Under the pieces are notes generated by a model. It was given only the letters and a program-made list of their open reading frames with translations, ran no database searches and had not been told where the DNA came from. Positions 8,758 through 18,449 of a stretch of 64,000 bases of DNA are shown here, piece after piece. A program made the translations under genes and the position numbers. How positions within the stretch are numbered: position 1 is the first letter of the stretch; every line of letters begins with the position of its first letter. This DNA comes from an uncultured Desulfobulbus sp. (lineage in GTDB: Bacteria; Desulfobacterota; Desulfobulbia; Desulfobulbales; Desulfobulbaceae). The stretch lies in assembly GCF_963665445.1 (NCBI RefSeq), contig NZ_OY762276.1, forward strand, positions 3,714,601 to 3,778,600, read 5' to 3'.

Positions 8758-10368
8758 TCAATATTCCGGCCGATGGAGATCGAATTTTTTCATGCGGTAG
8801 CCCATCTGCCGCTGGGTCAGCCCCAATTCACGCGCAGCTCGTGACTGGACCCAACCGTTGCGGATCAGGGCCGATTCCACCTGTTCCCGCTCCAGATCCT
8901 TCAGCGATTTCCTGCTGGTCGGCGGCGGGTGGGCCACGGTGTTGGTTGCTGGCGGCAGAACCGTCTCCATCGCCGGTGGGATACGACCGGAATCCGGGCT
9001 GATCATGTATTCCGGCAGATCCTCCACCCGGAGGACATCGCTGCTGGCAAGGATGACCATTCGCTCGACCAGGTTCTGCAGTTCGCGTACATTGCCCGGC
9101 CAGTTGTAGTCGGTGAGGAAATCGAGAAATTCCCGGGACATCCGCAGATTCTTTTCATTGCGCTTGTTGCTTGAGCGCAGGAAATGATCCAGCAGCAGGG
9201 GGATGTCGTCGCGCCGATTGCGCAGAGGGGGCAGATTGATCGGCACCACGTTGAGACGATAAAAGAGATCGTTACGAAAGGTACCCAGGGCCACGGCACG
9301 CTCAAGACTGACGTTGGTGGCGGCGATGATGCGCACGTCCACGGTCATGGTCCGCGACCCGCCCAAGCGCTCAAACTGCTGTTCCTGGAGGACGCGCAAC
9401 AGCTTGGCCTGGAGCAGCAGGGGCAACTCCCCGATCTCATCGAGGAAGATCGTCCCCCGATCCGCCTGCTCGAACCGTCCGATTCGGGCGACCACCGCGC
9501 CGGTGAAGGCACCCTTTTCATGGCCGAACAACTCGCTCTCGAGCAGATTTTCGGGCAGGGCCGCGCAGTTAACCTTGATAAAGGCCTCGTTTTTTCGCGG
9601 GCTGGCATCATGCACTGCTCGGGCGACCAGTTCCTTGCCGGTCCCTGATTCGCCAAGCAGAAGGACCGTGGCACTGGAAGGGGCTACCCGCTCGATCGAC
9701 CAGTACACCTCCTGCATGGCCTTGGACTGGCCGATGATCTGATGGCGGTGGTAACGACCGTGCAGTTTTTCCTTGAGGCTGAGATTCTCCAGCACGAGTT
9801 GTTCGCGGTCCTGGCGAATGGCCCGGTTCAGGCTGAGAAACTGGGCGATGAGGGTGGAGAGGACGGTGAGGAAACGGACATCCTCCTCAAAGGAGATATC
9901 TGCGCCGAAGAGCCGATCCACACTGAGCACGCCCACCGGCACACCGGAGAGCAGGACCGGCACGCCGATGAAGGAAATTTTGGTTTTGGAAATTTTAGGA
10001 CGGGCACCGGTTCGGTTGAGGAACAGGGGTTCACTGTGCACATCGGGCACGACAAAGGGTGAGCCGGAGCTGAAAACCTGTCCGTAGATGCCCTCGTTCA
10101 GGCCATATACGCCCCGCTGCTCCTCCTCCACGCTCAACCCGTAGGATGCGCGAATCGTCAGGTGGCGTCCGCTTTCGTCCAGCAGCGCCAGGGTAGCCCG
10201 CTCCATGCGCAGGCTGTCATGCAGGACCTTGAGCACCGACGAGAGCGCCGTGTCCAGATGCACGGCCGAGCCGATCAAGTTGACGATTTTATACAGTGCC
10301 TGGACCTCAAGTGCCGCCGTGCTGGCCACATCGATACCAGGCTGTGGGAGGGGAGTGTTTGTCTTCAT
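8758..10368 (-). CDS. nifA: NifA-type sigma-54-dependent activator
   Basis: A 536-residue transcription activator of the nitrogen-fixation regulator type: N-terminal GAF domain (about 25-170), sigma-54-interacting AAA+ domain with Walker [15 protein letters not shown] and the GAFTGA loop, and a C-terminal Fis-type helix-turn-helix ending [20 protein letters not shown], the ending characteristic of NifA. I start it at the ATG at 10366-10368, which has an AGGA five bases upstream; an ATG two codons earlier lacks spacing for one. The linker between AAA+ and HTH has no cysteines, unlike oxygen-sensitive rhizobial NifA. No nif structural genes are in this window, so it is a stand-alone copy here. 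Confidence 0.87.
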   Translation of the reverse strand: MKTNTPLPQPGIDVASTAALEVQALYKIVNLIGSAVHLDTALSSVLKVLHDSLRMERATLALLDESGRHLTIRASYGLSVEEEQRGVYGLNEGIYGQVFSSGSPFVVPDVHSEPLFLNRTGARPKISKTKISFIGVPVLLSGVPVGVLSVDRLFGADISFEEDVRFLTVLSTLIAQFLSLNRAIRQDREQLVLENLSLKEKLHGRYHRHQIIGQSKAMQEVYWSIERVAPSSATVLLLGESGTGKELVARAVHDASPRKNEAFIKVNCAALPENLLESELFGHEKGAFTGAVVARIGRFEQADRGTIFLDEIGELPLLLQAKLLRVLQEQQFERLGGSRTMTVDVRIIAATNVSLERAVALGTFRNDLFYRLNVVPINLPPLRNRRDDIPLLLDHFLRSSNKRNEKNLRMSREFLDFLTDYNWPGNVRELQNLVERMVILASSDVLRVEDLPEYMISPDSGRIPPAMETVLPPATNTVAHPPPTSRKSLKDLEREQVESALIRNGWVQSRAARELGLTQRQMGYRMKKFDLHRPEY

Positions 10369-10927
10369 ATCCATCCTGATAAACTTGAAAAATCTACATG
10401 CGCTCACACGCATCGTTCACAGAAAAGTTCTCTGAGGGCGAACACTGTGTCCGCCGCCGCACTTTTTCATCGATGCATAACTCCCCTATTGCAAAATGCA
10501 TTCCGGACGATCTCAACCCTATTTTGCGAAAACTTCCCGATGGTTGTGCGGGCTGACGATTGTGGCTACGATTCCATTGCAGCAGGTCGACAAACCACCC
10601 CCCAGGCCTCTGGAGCCGATGGCACGGGGACTTTTCGTCCATTTCTCGCTCTCCAAGCAGACCGAGCTGAGCCGGGAGAGTGGCATGCGGATCAGCATCC
10701 CCCCTGTTCCCGCCTCCTTTTTCTTCATTTTTGTAAATACCCCCCTCCTCGCCTTACACAAATGAACAGAGACAACCTCTACAAGACATGGTACCTGCAA
10801 AAATGTGGCTTTACCAGGGGCCAGGACCGAAAAAAAGCGTAAAGAGCATGACAGCCCTGCGCAAATGCGGTAGATCAGGGCATCCGTTTCCATTTGAACG
10901 GAAATTATTCATAAATTGAGGTCGGAC
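10369..10927. other. Intergenic region between nifA and the exonuclease gene
   Basis: About 560 bp between divergent genes. It must hold both promoters, but I could not find a convincing -24/-12 or -35/-10 element, nor an upstream activator site (TGT-N10-ACA). Short open frames here show no protein-like character. I see nothing else in it. Confidence 0.4.
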
Positions 10928-11563
10928 GTGTTCGTAGGCAGTGATCGGCAAGGGGCAAAGGAACGCCCCATCGGCGGTAAAAAAATCAGCAAAGAAGCAA
11001 TCAACGAGTTGCCGCTGGCCAGATGGCAGGGGCCGGTACGGCTGGTGAACAGCGCCGACGAGGTCGAACGGACAGTTGCAGCTTTTGCAGGCGAAACGGT
11101 TCTCGGTTTCGACACAGAGACCAGACCTGCCTTTAAAAAGGGGCAGAAGTTCAAACCCAGCCTGCTGCAACTGGCAACCACCGAGGTGGTGTTTTTGTTC
11201 CAGCTCCAGATCACCGGGCTGCCCCCGGCTCTCCTCGCGATCCTGGAGAACCCTGCCATTGTCAAGGCCGGGGTTGCCCCGGATTTTGACCTGCAGAGCC
11301 TGCAGACCATCGCCCCCTTTTCCCCGGCCGGATTCATTGATCTTGCCCGCCTGGCACGGCGTCGCGGCATCCACAACCAGGGTCTCCGCGGGCTTGCCGC
11401 CCTCTCCTGCGGCATCCGCATCTCCAAATCGGCCCAAACCACCAACTGGGCCAAACTCGACCTCACCCCGCAACAGATTCAATACGCCGCAACCGACGCT
11501 TGGATCAGCCGGGAGATCTATCTCAAGCTCAAAGAAGCCTCGACAGCTGCAAAAGAGCGCTAA
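10928..11563 (+). CDS. 3'-5' exonuclease domain protein (DEDDy, RNase D/Pol I proofreading type)
   Basis: A stand-alone DnaQ-like exonuclease domain of 211 residues, predicted to trim 3' ends of RNA or DNA. The DEDDy signature is visible: GFDTET (motif I), APDFDLQSL (motif II) and QYAATDAW (motif III, with the Y preceding the last Asp by four). I start at the GTG at 10928 because GAGG lies six bases upstream; a TTG 12 bases earlier overlaps that site. It is shorter than RNase D and has no HRDC domain. Substrate (tRNA, other RNA, or DNA) cannot be assigned. Confidence 0.83.
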   Translation: MFVGSDRQGAKERPIGGKKISKEAINELPLARWQGPVRLVNSADEVERTVAAFAGETVLGFDTETRPAFKKGQKFKPSLLQLATTEVVFLFQLQITGLPPALLAILENPAIVKAGVAPDFDLQSLQTIAPFSPAGFIDLARLARRRGIHNQGLRGLAALSCGIRISKSAQTTNWAKLDLTPQQIQYAATDAWISREIYLKLKEASTAAKER

Positions 11564-12072
11564 AGCGGATTCGCCTTTCCCGCCCTTCGCCCATAGAATC
11601 GGTAAAACCCGAGAAAATTGCTCCCCAGGAACAGCGCCTCCATCAGCACTGCCGTGGGTGTGCCGGCCAGGATATTGTGGATGAGCCACAGACTGGTTGC
11701 GCCCATCATGACCAGCCGCAGTTGCCTGTCCTCCCTGCAGAAAGATCCGATCGTGCCAAACACCGCCCCCAGGCAGCTGAGCAGGCTCAACAGCCCCTGA
11801 TAGGTCGTCACCGCCACCACCAGGGATGCGGCTACAAAGAGCAGCATCACTGCCTTTGAGGTGGTGAAATAACTGGCGACCATGCGGACGGCGGCCAGCA
11901 GCGCCAGTCCCATGGCGGTCCACAGGCCGAGCAGGCAGAAATGGATGGCAATCAGCAGGCAGGAACAGCAGAGGCAGGCAATGATCCGCCGACGGTGCTT
12001 GAACTGAAAGGAAAGCAGATCAAAGCCGATGGCAACGGCAACGAGAATCTGCGAGAGGACAAAGGAGGACAT
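11560..12072 (-). CDS. YgjV-like inner membrane protein
   Basis: A 170-residue hydrophobic protein with about five predicted membrane spans, starting MSSFVLSQILVAVAIG and containing RMVASYFTTSKAVM and SLWLIHNILAGTPTAVLMEA, which match the YgjV family of bacterial inner-membrane proteins. The function of that family is unknown. The long open frame continuing upstream overlaps glk and is not coding; the ATG at 12070-12072 is used. It lies 28 bp downstream of glk on the same strand and is probably co-transcribed with it. Its end overlaps the end of the convergent exonuclease gene by a few bases. Confidence 0.7.
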   Translation of the reverse strand: MSSFVLSQILVAVAIGFDLLSFQFKHRRRIIACLCCSCLLIAIHFCLLGLWTAMGLALLAAVRMVASYFTTSKAVMLLFVAASLVVAVTTYQGLLSLLSCLGAVFGTIGSFCREDRQLRLVMMGATSLWLIHNILAGTPTAVLMEALFLGSNFLGFYRFYGRRAGKANPL

Positions 12073-12100
12073 GGAGCGCCAACCACCATGAACCGGGTAG

Positions 12101-13111
12101 TCAGCGCAGGACCGCGCCGGCTCCGTAGGCGGCGGCCCCGAGGAGGGCGGTTTCCGGATTGAGAATGATGTGCACCGGAACATCCGCCAGCCGATCGGCA
12201 TAGGTCCCGCGGCAAAAGATCGACATGAACCGGTCCGGCTCGATGCTGCCATGGAGGCGTGCGGCGAGTCCACCGCCCAGAAACAGGCCGCCGAAGGCCA
12301 GGGTCTTCAACACCAGGTTGGCCGCCTCATCGGCGAGGATGTCGAGAAAAAGTTGCAGCGTCTGCCGGGCGACCTCGCAATGCTTCCCCACATCATCCGA
12401 TTGCATGGCCGCGCCGAGAATGACCGGCGTGGCGTCTGTGGCCTGCGCCAGCTGGCTCTCCAACCACGCGGGAGTCGGAAAACGGTTTGCCATGAAGGCG
12501 AAGAGGCTGGGAATGGCCAGGCCCGAGCAGACCTGCTCCACGGAGACATGATCCTGCCTGGCCCGCATGAAGGCCAGCAGATCGGCCTGGAGTTCATTTC
12601 TGGGAGCAAAGCTGGCATGGCCACCCTCGGAGGCACAGGGCAAGAACGATCCGCCGACCGGCACGAGAAACCCCTCGCCCAAACCACTGCCCGGGGCGAG
12701 AACCGCCTGCACCGCCCCCTGCACTGCCCGCCCCCGATTCAGGGGTTGCAGTGCTGATGGTGGCAGGTGAATCGCTCCCGCAGCCGTGGCCACCAGATCA
12801 TTGATCAGGTGCACCTCGTTCAGTCCGAACTGGTCGCAGAGGTTCCGTGCATCGATGGACCAGTTGAGGTTGGTCATATGCACCTGGTTGGCCACCACCG
12901 GACCGGCAACGCCCAGGCAGGCGGTCTCGGGCTTGGCATCCACCTGCCGCAGAAACACTTCCAGCAGCGAGTCGAAATCGGGATACCCCGCGTTGCGGAA
13001 GCTCTGTTGGAGAACGGGGGAGCCCGGCCAACCGGCATACAGTGCCAGCACCGTCTTGGTGGCGCCGATATCTCCGGCAAGCAGCATTCCAGGTTGCACC
13101 ATCTCCATCAT
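12101..13111 (-). CDS. glk: Glucokinase
   Basis: ATP-dependent glucose phosphorylation to glucose-6-phosphate in the cytoplasm. The 336-residue protein has the ASKHA phosphate-1 motif GMLLAGDIGATKTVLALY at the N-terminus, APGSGLGEGFLVP, the EGGHASFAPRN sugar-binding region and VCSGLAIPSLFAF, all typical of the proteobacterial Glk family rather than ROK kinases. Its first ATG overlaps the stop of the upstream NYN gene (ATGA at 13108-13111); in-frame ATGs at 13108 and 13102 are alternative starts with somewhat better spacing from the AAGAAGG sequence. Neighbours suggest an operon NYN-CSD gene, glk, YgjV-like gene. Confidence 0.9.
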   Translation of the reverse strand: MMEMVQPGMLLAGDIGATKTVLALYAGWPGSPVLQQSFRNAGYPDFDSLLEVFLRQVDAKPETACLGVAGPVVANQVHMTNLNWSIDARNLCDQFGLNEVHLINDLVATAAGAIHLPPSALQPLNRGRAVQGAVQAVLAPGSGLGEGFLVPVGGSFLPCASEGGHASFAPRNELQADLLAFMRARQDHVSVEQVCSGLAIPSLFAFMANRFPTPAWLESQLAQATDATPVILGAAMQSDDVGKHCEVARQTLQLFLDILADEAANLVLKTLAFGGLFLGGGLAARLHGSIEPDRFMSIFCRGTYADRLADVPVHIILNPETALLGAAAYGAGAVLR

Positions 13112-13884
13112 CCTTCTTTGATCAGGCGAATGTCACAGGCTTCGGAACGATTGTTGTTGGCCGGATTTTCCACTACCCGAAACTCGAAGATCCGATGGGG
13201 TTCCTGGAAAAAATGGTCGGACCCCAGGGTGGATTTGGAGAGATGAAAGAAAACGGTTTCAGACTCCAGGGCATGGTCCGTCAACCGATAGTAGCGAAAA
13301 AAACCGAATCCGCGCTCTAGGTTGAAGTTGGCAACCGTGCCCCGCTGCCACTGATCGCCGTTCTCGCCATTGCTGCCGACAATGGGAAGCAGACCGGGGA
13401 TAAGGAAACCGGAGATATAGGAATCGGCCACCTCCCGCAACTCCTTGTTGACGTTATGGAAACCGATAACTTCAACCCGACAGCCCATATTCTGCAGGGC
13501 AATGACCAGACGAAGGAAATCGCCGTCGCCGGTCACCAGCATGATTTTGTCAAGGTTGCGGGCCTGCAGCAGGGCGTCGATGGCCAAATCCATATCGGCA
13601 TTGGCCTTGGTGGTGATATTGCCGTCCTCGTCCCTAAAACGGCGGACATATTTCTTGATGATCTTGAACCCGCATTGACGCAGGATGTTGTGATAGGAGT
13701 AGACCTTCTGCCGGTACTCGCTGTCCCGCTGGGTCCGTTCGTGATCCTCGGCCAGATAACAGTTGGCCCGCAGCATCACTGAGTTATGATTATTGGCCAG
13801 ATCGACAAGCACATCGTAGCGCATGCCGTAGCCACCACTCATTTTGATATTTTCCGCATCAACGTAAATGGCTGTCTTGAGCAT
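13108..13884 (-). CDS. NYN-domain (LabA/DUF88-like) nuclease fused to a cold-shock-like domain
   Basis: A 258-residue fusion. Residues 3-160 are a PIN-like NYN domain with the acidic residues expected for a metal-dependent RNase (D9 in YVDAEN, D97/D99 in ANADMD, D120/D122 in TGDGDF). Residues 178-255 resemble a cold-shock/OB domain: RGTVANFN, RNP1-like GFGFFR at 192-197 and RNP2-like VFFH at 211-214, comparable with KGFGFI and VFVH in the cold-shock protein at 25157-25357. The inference is an RNase with its own single-stranded nucleic-acid-binding module. It precedes glk with a four-base overlap. Family members are known as NYN proteins; a specific role is not established. Confidence 0.82.
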   Translation of the reverse strand: MLKTAIYVDAENIKMSGGYGMRYDVLVDLANNHNSVMLRANCYLAEDHERTQRDSEYRQKVYSYHNILRQCGFKIIKKYVRRFRDEDGNITTKANADMDLAIDALLQARNLDKIMLVTGDGDFLRLVIALQNMGCRVEVIGFHNVNKELREVADSYISGFLIPGLLPIVGSNGENGDQWQRGTVANFNLERGFGFFRYYRLTDHALESETVFFHLSKSTLGSDHFFQEPHRIFEFRVVENPANNNRSEACDIRLIKEG

Positions 13885-13962
13885 GAAAATTTATTATGTT
13901 TTTTGTTTTGAGCTCAGCAAAAGTGTCCAATGAACGAGCAAAATAAAACTGATTGCCATTAC

Positions 13963-14116
13963 ACCTCAGCCCAAGGATCTGATTTTGAGATCCCTCACAT
14001 TCGTTCGGGATGACATCGATCTCGCGGGCCGTTCCGAGGAGAGACACACCATCTGGATGTCATCTCGACCAAAGGGAGAGATCTCATCTCCTCAAATCGA
14101 GCTTCGGTGGTAATCA
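13963..14116 (+). repeat. Dispersed intergenic repeat A, copy 2
   Basis: Second copy of the ~155-bp repeat seen at 125-279, with the same order of blocks and the same internal ACCAAAGGGAGAGATCTCAT segment. The 40 bases before it (about 13920-13962) also resemble the sequence before copy 3, suggesting a degraded remnant of repeat B next to it. It sits between the NYN gene and the guaA terminator, in a 321-bp gap with no gene. Confidence 0.82.
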
Positions 14117-14138
14117 CATAAAAAAAGAAGGCGGGCAA

Positions 14139-14170
14139 GGCCGATTCCACAGCTCTCTGCGAAATCGGCC
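14139..14170 (-). terminator. guaA transcription terminator
   Basis: On the minus strand GGCCGATT pairs with AATCGGCC, followed about ten bases on by a run of seven T (complement of 14120-14127). A second small hairpin (ACGAGG/CCTCGT) lies at 14181-14206, right at the guaA stop. Together they are a plausible end to the guaBA transcript. Confidence 0.65.
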
Positions 14171-14205
14171 CATATGGATAACGAGGGTAAGCGCAAGAAC
14201 CTCGT

Positions 14206-15756
14206 TTACTCCCACTCGATGGTCGACGGCGGCTTGGAGGAGATATCGTAGACTACCCGGTTCACGCCTCGCACCTCGTTGATGATCCGGTTGGAGATCT
14301 TGCCTAGGATATCATAGGGCAGATGCGACCAGTCGGCGGTCATCGCATCCCGGCTGTCCACGCAGCGCAGGGCAATGACGTGCTCATAGGTGCGGCCATC
14401 GCCCATGACGCCCACGGTCTGAATCGGCAGCAGGACGGCAAAGGACTGCCACACCTTGCGATACCAGCCGCTGTCCTTCATCTCCTCCAGCACGATGACA
14501 TCGGCCTGACGGAGGATATTGAGACGTTCGGCGGTGATCTGCCCCATGATGCGGATACCGAGGCCCGGCCCCGGGAAGGGCTGGCGGTAGATCGCCTCCT
14601 CGGGCAGACCGAGTTCGAGGCCGAGCTCACGCACCTCGTCCTTGAACAGCTCGCGCAGGGGCTCGATCAACTCCAACTGCATCCGTTCGGGCAGGCCGCC
14701 GACATTGTGATGCGACTTGATCGGCGCCTTGCCGCGAAAAACGACCGACTCGATCACATCCGGATACAGGGTTCCCTGGGCCAGGTAGCGTACCTCGCCC
14801 AATTTTTTGGCCTCGGCCTCGAAGATCTCGATAAAACCGTATCCGATGCGTTTGCGTTTTTCCTCAGGATCCGCGATGCCATCGAGCTGGCTGAGGAAAA
14901 AGTCGCTGGCATTGACGTCGATGACGTTGAGATCGGTCTTCTCGCGGAAGAAGCGGAGGATGCTCTCCGACTCGCCGGTGCGCATCAGGCCGTTGTTGAC
15001 GTAGATGCAGGTCAACTGGTTGCCGATGGCCCGATGAACCATGGCCGCGACCACCGAGGAATCGACCCCGCCGGAGAGGGCGCAGATCACCTTGTCGTCC
15101 CCGACCTTGGCCCGGATATCGGCCACGGTGGCATCGATGAACGAGTGCATGGTCCAGTCGGGTTTGCAGCCGCAGAGACCGAAGATGAAGTTGCGCAGGA
15201 TATCGGTGCCGATCAGTGTGTGGGCGACCTCGGGATGGAACTGCACCCCGACAAAGGGCTTCTCTCCATGACGGATCGCCGCATAGGGGGAATGGCCGCT
15301 GGTGGCGGTGACCACGAATCCCGGAGCCAGCTCCTCGATGCGATCTCCATGGCTCATCCACACCTGATAGTGGGACGGCGCCACCTCCACCCCGGCAAAA
15401 ATACCGCCGGTGTACTCAACCTTGAGCTGGGCCTTGCCGAATTCCCGTTTCTCCGCCTTCTCGACCCGGCCGCCCTGCTGCACGGTCATCAACTGCGCCC
15501 CGTAACAGATGCCAAGCACCGGAACGCCGAGCTCGTACACGCCCGGATCACTGATCGGCGCATCCTCGTCGTAAACGCTGGCCGGCCCGCCGGAAAGAAT
15601 GATCCCGGTGGGCTGCATGGCCTTGAGCCGCGCGAGTTCCAGGGTGTAGGGATGGATCTCGCTGTACACCTTCTGTTCGCGTATACGGCGGGCAATCAGC
15701 TGGGTCGTCTGCGAACCGAAGTCAAGAATGATGATTTTCTGCGTATGGGTGGACAT
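14206..15756 (-). CDS. guaA: GMP synthase (glutamine-hydrolysing)
   Basis: Converts XMP to GMP using glutamine and ATP. The 516-residue enzyme has the class I glutamine amidotransferase domain first (oxyanion GGPASVYD, nucleophile Cys in GICYGAQLM, His-Glu in [11 protein letters not shown]), then the ATP pyrophosphatase P-loop SGGVDSSV, and the C-terminal dimerisation domain ending PPSTIEWE. Length and motif order are standard. It lies 33 bp downstream of guaB on the same strand, the usual guaBA order for the two final steps of GMP synthesis. Confidence 0.97.
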   Translation of the reverse strand: MSTHTQKIIILDFGSQTTQLIARRIREQKVYSEIHPYTLELARLKAMQPTGIILSGGPASVYDEDAPISDPGVYELGVPVLGICYGAQLMTVQQGGRVEKAEKREFGKAQLKVEYTGGIFAGVEVAPSHYQVWMSHGDRIEELAPGFVVTATSGHSPYAAIRHGEKPFVGVQFHPEVAHTLIGTDILRNFIFGLCGCKPDWTMHSFIDATVADIRAKVGDDKVICALSGGVDSSVVAAMVHRAIGNQLTCIYVNNGLMRTGESESILRFFREKTDLNVIDVNASDFFLSQLDGIADPEEKRKRIGYGFIEIFEAEAKKLGEVRYLAQGTLYPDVIESVVFRGKAPIKSHHNVGGLPERMQLELIEPLRELFKDEVRELGLELGLPEEAIYRQPFPGPGLGIRIMGQITAERLNILRQADVIVLEEMKDSGWYRKVWQSFAVLLPIQTVGVMGDGRTYEHVIALRCVDSRDAMTADWSHLPYDILGKISNRIINEVRGVNRVVYDISSKPPSTIEWE

Positions 15757-15789
15757 GGCTACCTATGCAATAAGGGTTAACAAAGAAGA

Positions 15790-17256
15790 TTACAGACCTT
15801 CGGTCCGATAGTTTGGCGCTTCCTTGGTAATGATGACGTCATGCACGTGGGATTCGCGCAGACCGGCAGTGGAAATCTGCACGAAACGGGCCTTCTCGTG
15901 CAGTTCCTCGATGGTGGCCGCGCCCACATAGCCCATGCCGGATCGCAGACCGCCAAGCAGCTGGTAGATCATCTCCGAAATCGGTCCGCGATAGGGTACC
16001 TTGCCCTCGATCCCCTCGGGCACCAGCTTGCTGCTCTGGCTGTCCTGGAAATAGCGATCGCCGGAGCCTTCACGCATGGCGCCGATGGAACCCATGCCAC
16101 GATACCCCTTGTACTTGCGGCCCTGATAGAGAAAGGTCTCGCCCGGGGTTTCATCGGTTCCGGCGAAAAGCGAACCGATCATGACCGCGTCGGCGCCGAT
16201 ACCAAGGGCCTTGCAGACATCGCCGGAGAACTTGATGCCGCCGTCGGCAATGACCGGAATGCCGTGCTTGGCGGCGGCCTCCACGCATCCTTTCAGGGCG
16301 GTCAACTGGGGTACGCCCACACCGGCGACGATACGGGTGGTGCAGATCGAACCGGGGCCGACACCGACCTTGACCGCGCTTGCCCCCGACTTGATCAGGG
16401 CTTCGGTGGCCTCGGCAGTGGCGATGTTGCCCGCGATGACCGAAAGTTCCGGGAAGGAGGATTTCAACTCCTGAAGGGCCCGGAGAATCCCCGCGGAATG
16501 GCCATGGGCCGAATCAAGGACAACCACGTCGACCTTGGCCTTGATCAGGGCCTCGGCGCGCGGCATGAGGTCCGCGCCTACGCCCAGGGCGGCTCCGGCG
16601 AGCAGGCGACCGAAACTGTCCTTGGCTGCGTAGGGGTACTGCTTGATTTTCTCGATATCCTTGATGGTGATCAGCCCCTTCAGCTTGCCGGTCTTGTCGT
16701 CGACGATCAACAGCTTCTCGATGCGATGCTCATGGAGCAGGGCCTTGCAGTGCGGCAGGTCGATCCCCACCGGTGCGGTAACCAGATTTTTCGAGGTCAT
16801 GACGTCGTTGACCCGCAACCCATCGTCGGAGACGAAGCGCAGGTCACGGTTGGTGACGATGCCCACGAGCTTGTCGTCCTCGATGACCGGCAGCCCGGAG
16901 ATCCGATAGGTGCGCATGATCTGCTGCACCTCGGCCACGCTCTGGTACGGGGAGACCGTGATCGGGTCGGCAATCATGCCGGACTCGGACTTTTTCACCC
17001 GCTCGACTTCCTTGGCCTGCTGGTCGATGGACATGTTTTTGTGGATGATACCGATTCCGCCTTCGCGAGCCATGGCGATAGCGGTTTTGTGTTCGGTGAC
17101 CGTATCCATTGCCGCACTGAGCAACGGGGATTGCAGGGATATATTCTGGGTCAACCGAGTTTTCAGGGACACTTCGGAGGGCAACACCTCCGAGGCCCCC
17201 GGAACCAGGAGGACATCGTCAAAAGTCAGGGCCATGGGGATTGTTTGTTGCTGCAT
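15790..17256 (-). CDS. guaB: IMP dehydrogenase
   Basis: NAD-dependent oxidation of IMP to XMP, the committed step of guanine nucleotide synthesis. The 488-residue protein has the N-terminal barrel start [11 protein letters not shown], a pair of CBS domains (about 95-210), the catalytic loop [18 protein letters not shown] with the active-site cysteine, and the RGMGSIGAM flap region. The ATG at 17254-17256 is chosen because GAGGAGATCAC precedes it with good spacing; the open frame upstream continues 28 codons without support. It heads the guaBA operon. Confidence 0.97.
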   Translation of the reverse strand: MQQQTIPMALTFDDVLLVPGASEVLPSEVSLKTRLTQNISLQSPLLSAAMDTVTEHKTAIAMAREGGIGIIHKNMSIDQQAKEVERVKKSESGMIADPITVSPYQSVAEVQQIMRTYRISGLPVIEDDKLVGIVTNRDLRFVSDDGLRVNDVMTSKNLVTAPVGIDLPHCKALLHEHRIEKLLIVDDKTGKLKGLITIKDIEKIKQYPYAAKDSFGRLLAGAALGVGADLMPRAEALIKAKVDVVVLDSAHGHSAGILRALQELKSSFPELSVIAGNIATAEATEALIKSGASAVKVGVGPGSICTTRIVAGVGVPQLTALKGCVEAAAKHGIPVIADGGIKFSGDVCKALGIGADAVMIGSLFAGTDETPGETFLYQGRKYKGYRGMGSIGAMREGSGDRYFQDSQSSKLVPEGIEGKVPYRGPISEMIYQLLGGLRSGMGYVGAATIEELHEKARFVQISTAGLRESHVHDVIITKEAPNYRTEGL

Positions 17257-17377
17257 GTGATCTCCTCTTCTGCTGGAGTAAAAAAACGGGAAAATTTCTC
17301 CCGGTAAAGCGTCTACCGTGCGGAGCGCCCCTGCCTGCAACGAGGCGGGGCAACTGTCAAAATATACCTAAAACAAA

Positions 17378-17402
17378 ACAGGCCGCGGTCAGGCCGGCCT
17401 GT
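17378..17402 (-). terminator. Terminator-like hairpin in the presumed guaB leader
   Basis: On the minus strand ACAGGCCG pairs with CGGCCTGT, followed immediately by TTTGTTTT. It lies 122 bp upstream of the guaB start and no minus-strand gene lies upstream of it before the terminator at 18590. It could be an attenuator in the guaB leader. The alternative is that guaB is transcribed from a promoter between this hairpin and the gene. The 17403-17666 stretch holds nothing else clear except a palindrome AGAATA-GT-TATTCT at 17472-17485. Confidence 0.5.
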
Positions 17403-17666
17403 CGAATCTAAGCCGGGCCAAAACCCAGCCTGTCGTCAATGAGGGATCCTGGGGTTGGGGGTTGAAACAGAAGAATAGTTATTCTCTATCATGTTGCCAC
17501 CTAAAAAGAAATACAGGAGTAAGAAAAAACCGGTAGCCAACACGCTCCGATCCTGCTTTATTAAAGGGTTGCCCTCCTCCGGCGATCTTCACGGGGTGGG
17601 AGTGAGCATACATGGCCACATTCACCACATCCTGGCCTGACATCTTCCAACCAGAGATCCAGTTCC

Positions 17667-18287
17667 ATGTCCAAGATACTTTCCATCAACCCGCAAAACC
17701 CGCAGCCACGCCTGATTGCCCAGGCAGCCGAGATTCTTCGACACGGCGGCGTCATCTGCTACCCGACCGACACCATGTACGGCATCGGATGCGACATCTT
17801 CAACCAGAAGGCGGTGAAACGCGTCTACCAAATCAAGCGCCGCCCCAAGGACAAGCCCTTCAGCTTCATGTGCGATTCACTGACCGACATCAGTCAGTAC
17901 GGCCATGTCGGCAACACCGCCTACCGCATGATGCGCAAGAACCTGCCCGGCCCCTACACCTTTGTGCTCTCCGGAACCAAGCTGGTCCCGAAAATTATGC
18001 TGACCAGGCAAAAAACCGTGGGCATCCGCGTTCCCGACTGCCGTGTCTGCCTGGCGATCATCGAAGAGCTCGGCAACCCGATCCTCAACACAAGCGCCCA
18101 GCCCGAGGATGACGAACTGCTTTCTGTTCGCACCGCCGATGATGTGGACCGCCTTTTTGGCAAACAGGTCGACCTGATCATCGACAGCGGCGAGATTATT
18201 CCCGAGCCATCGTCGGTGATTTCACTGCTCGACGAACAACCCGAGATTCTTCGTTACGGCAAGGGCAACGTCGAGGCCTTTCTCTAA
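17667..18287 (+). CDS. Sua5/YciO/YrdC family protein (YciO-like)
   Basis: A 206-residue protein of the Sua5/YciO/YrdC family, whose best-known members make threonylcarbamoyl-AMP for the t6A modification of tRNAs reading ANN codons. Family features: GGVICYPTDTMYGIGCD at 27-43, the KRRPKDKPFSFMC nucleotide/bicarbonate-binding stretch, LPGPYTFVL and VGIRVPD. The wording of these motifs is closer to YciO than to TsaC, and YciO itself is of uncertain function, so I do not assign TsaC. It is a single-gene unit on the plus strand with a weak ribosome-binding site. Confidence 0.85.
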   Translation: MSKILSINPQNPQPRLIAQAAEILRHGGVICYPTDTMYGIGCDIFNQKAVKRVYQIKRRPKDKPFSFMCDSLTDISQYGHVGNTAYRMMRKNLPGPYTFVLSGTKLVPKIMLTRQKTVGIRVPDCRVCLAIIEELGNPILNTSAQPEDDELLSVRTADDVDRLFGKQVDLIIDSGEIIPEPSSVISLLDEQPEILRYGKGNVEAFL

Positions 18288-18324
18288 GACTGGACCTCGC
18301 TTTTTTTCTGCCGCAATTCAATAA

Positions 18325-18432
18325 AGATGGCTTCGTTAAAAGTCAAAAGCCTGAATGTCACGCATCGTGAATTCAGCAACTTGCGAAGCTCGAAACGTCG
18401 TTCTCGGACCTTTTTACGAGAACGACAATAAA
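18325..18432 (+). repeat. Dispersed intergenic repeat B, copy 1
   Basis: About 108 bp related to sequences at 41745-41830 (opposite strand), 55758-55792 (partial) and 59712-59815 (opposite strand). The shared core includes GAAGCTCGAAACGTC, then an inverted pair CGTTCTCG...CGAGAACG around TTTTTA. Frames through it give SERYEARNV-type peptides. Here it lies directly before a copy of repeat A. Confidence 0.78.
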
Positions 18433-18449
18433 AATTGATGCCCCATTCC

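Noticed and set aside
10600..10700. TGGCACGGGGACTTTTC as a sigma-54 promoter
   Set aside because: The -24 half fits, but the -12 half lacks TTGC at the required spacing.
13859..14047. 62-codon minus-strand frame with an NECEGS peptide
   Set aside because: It translates through dispersed repeat A; the same peptide type occurs at 18373-18576 because of the repeat, not because of a protein family.
14323..17307. Two plus-strand open frames of 485 and 488 codons
   Set aside because: Mirror images of guaA and guaB in the antisense direction, with no domains and no ribosome-binding sites.
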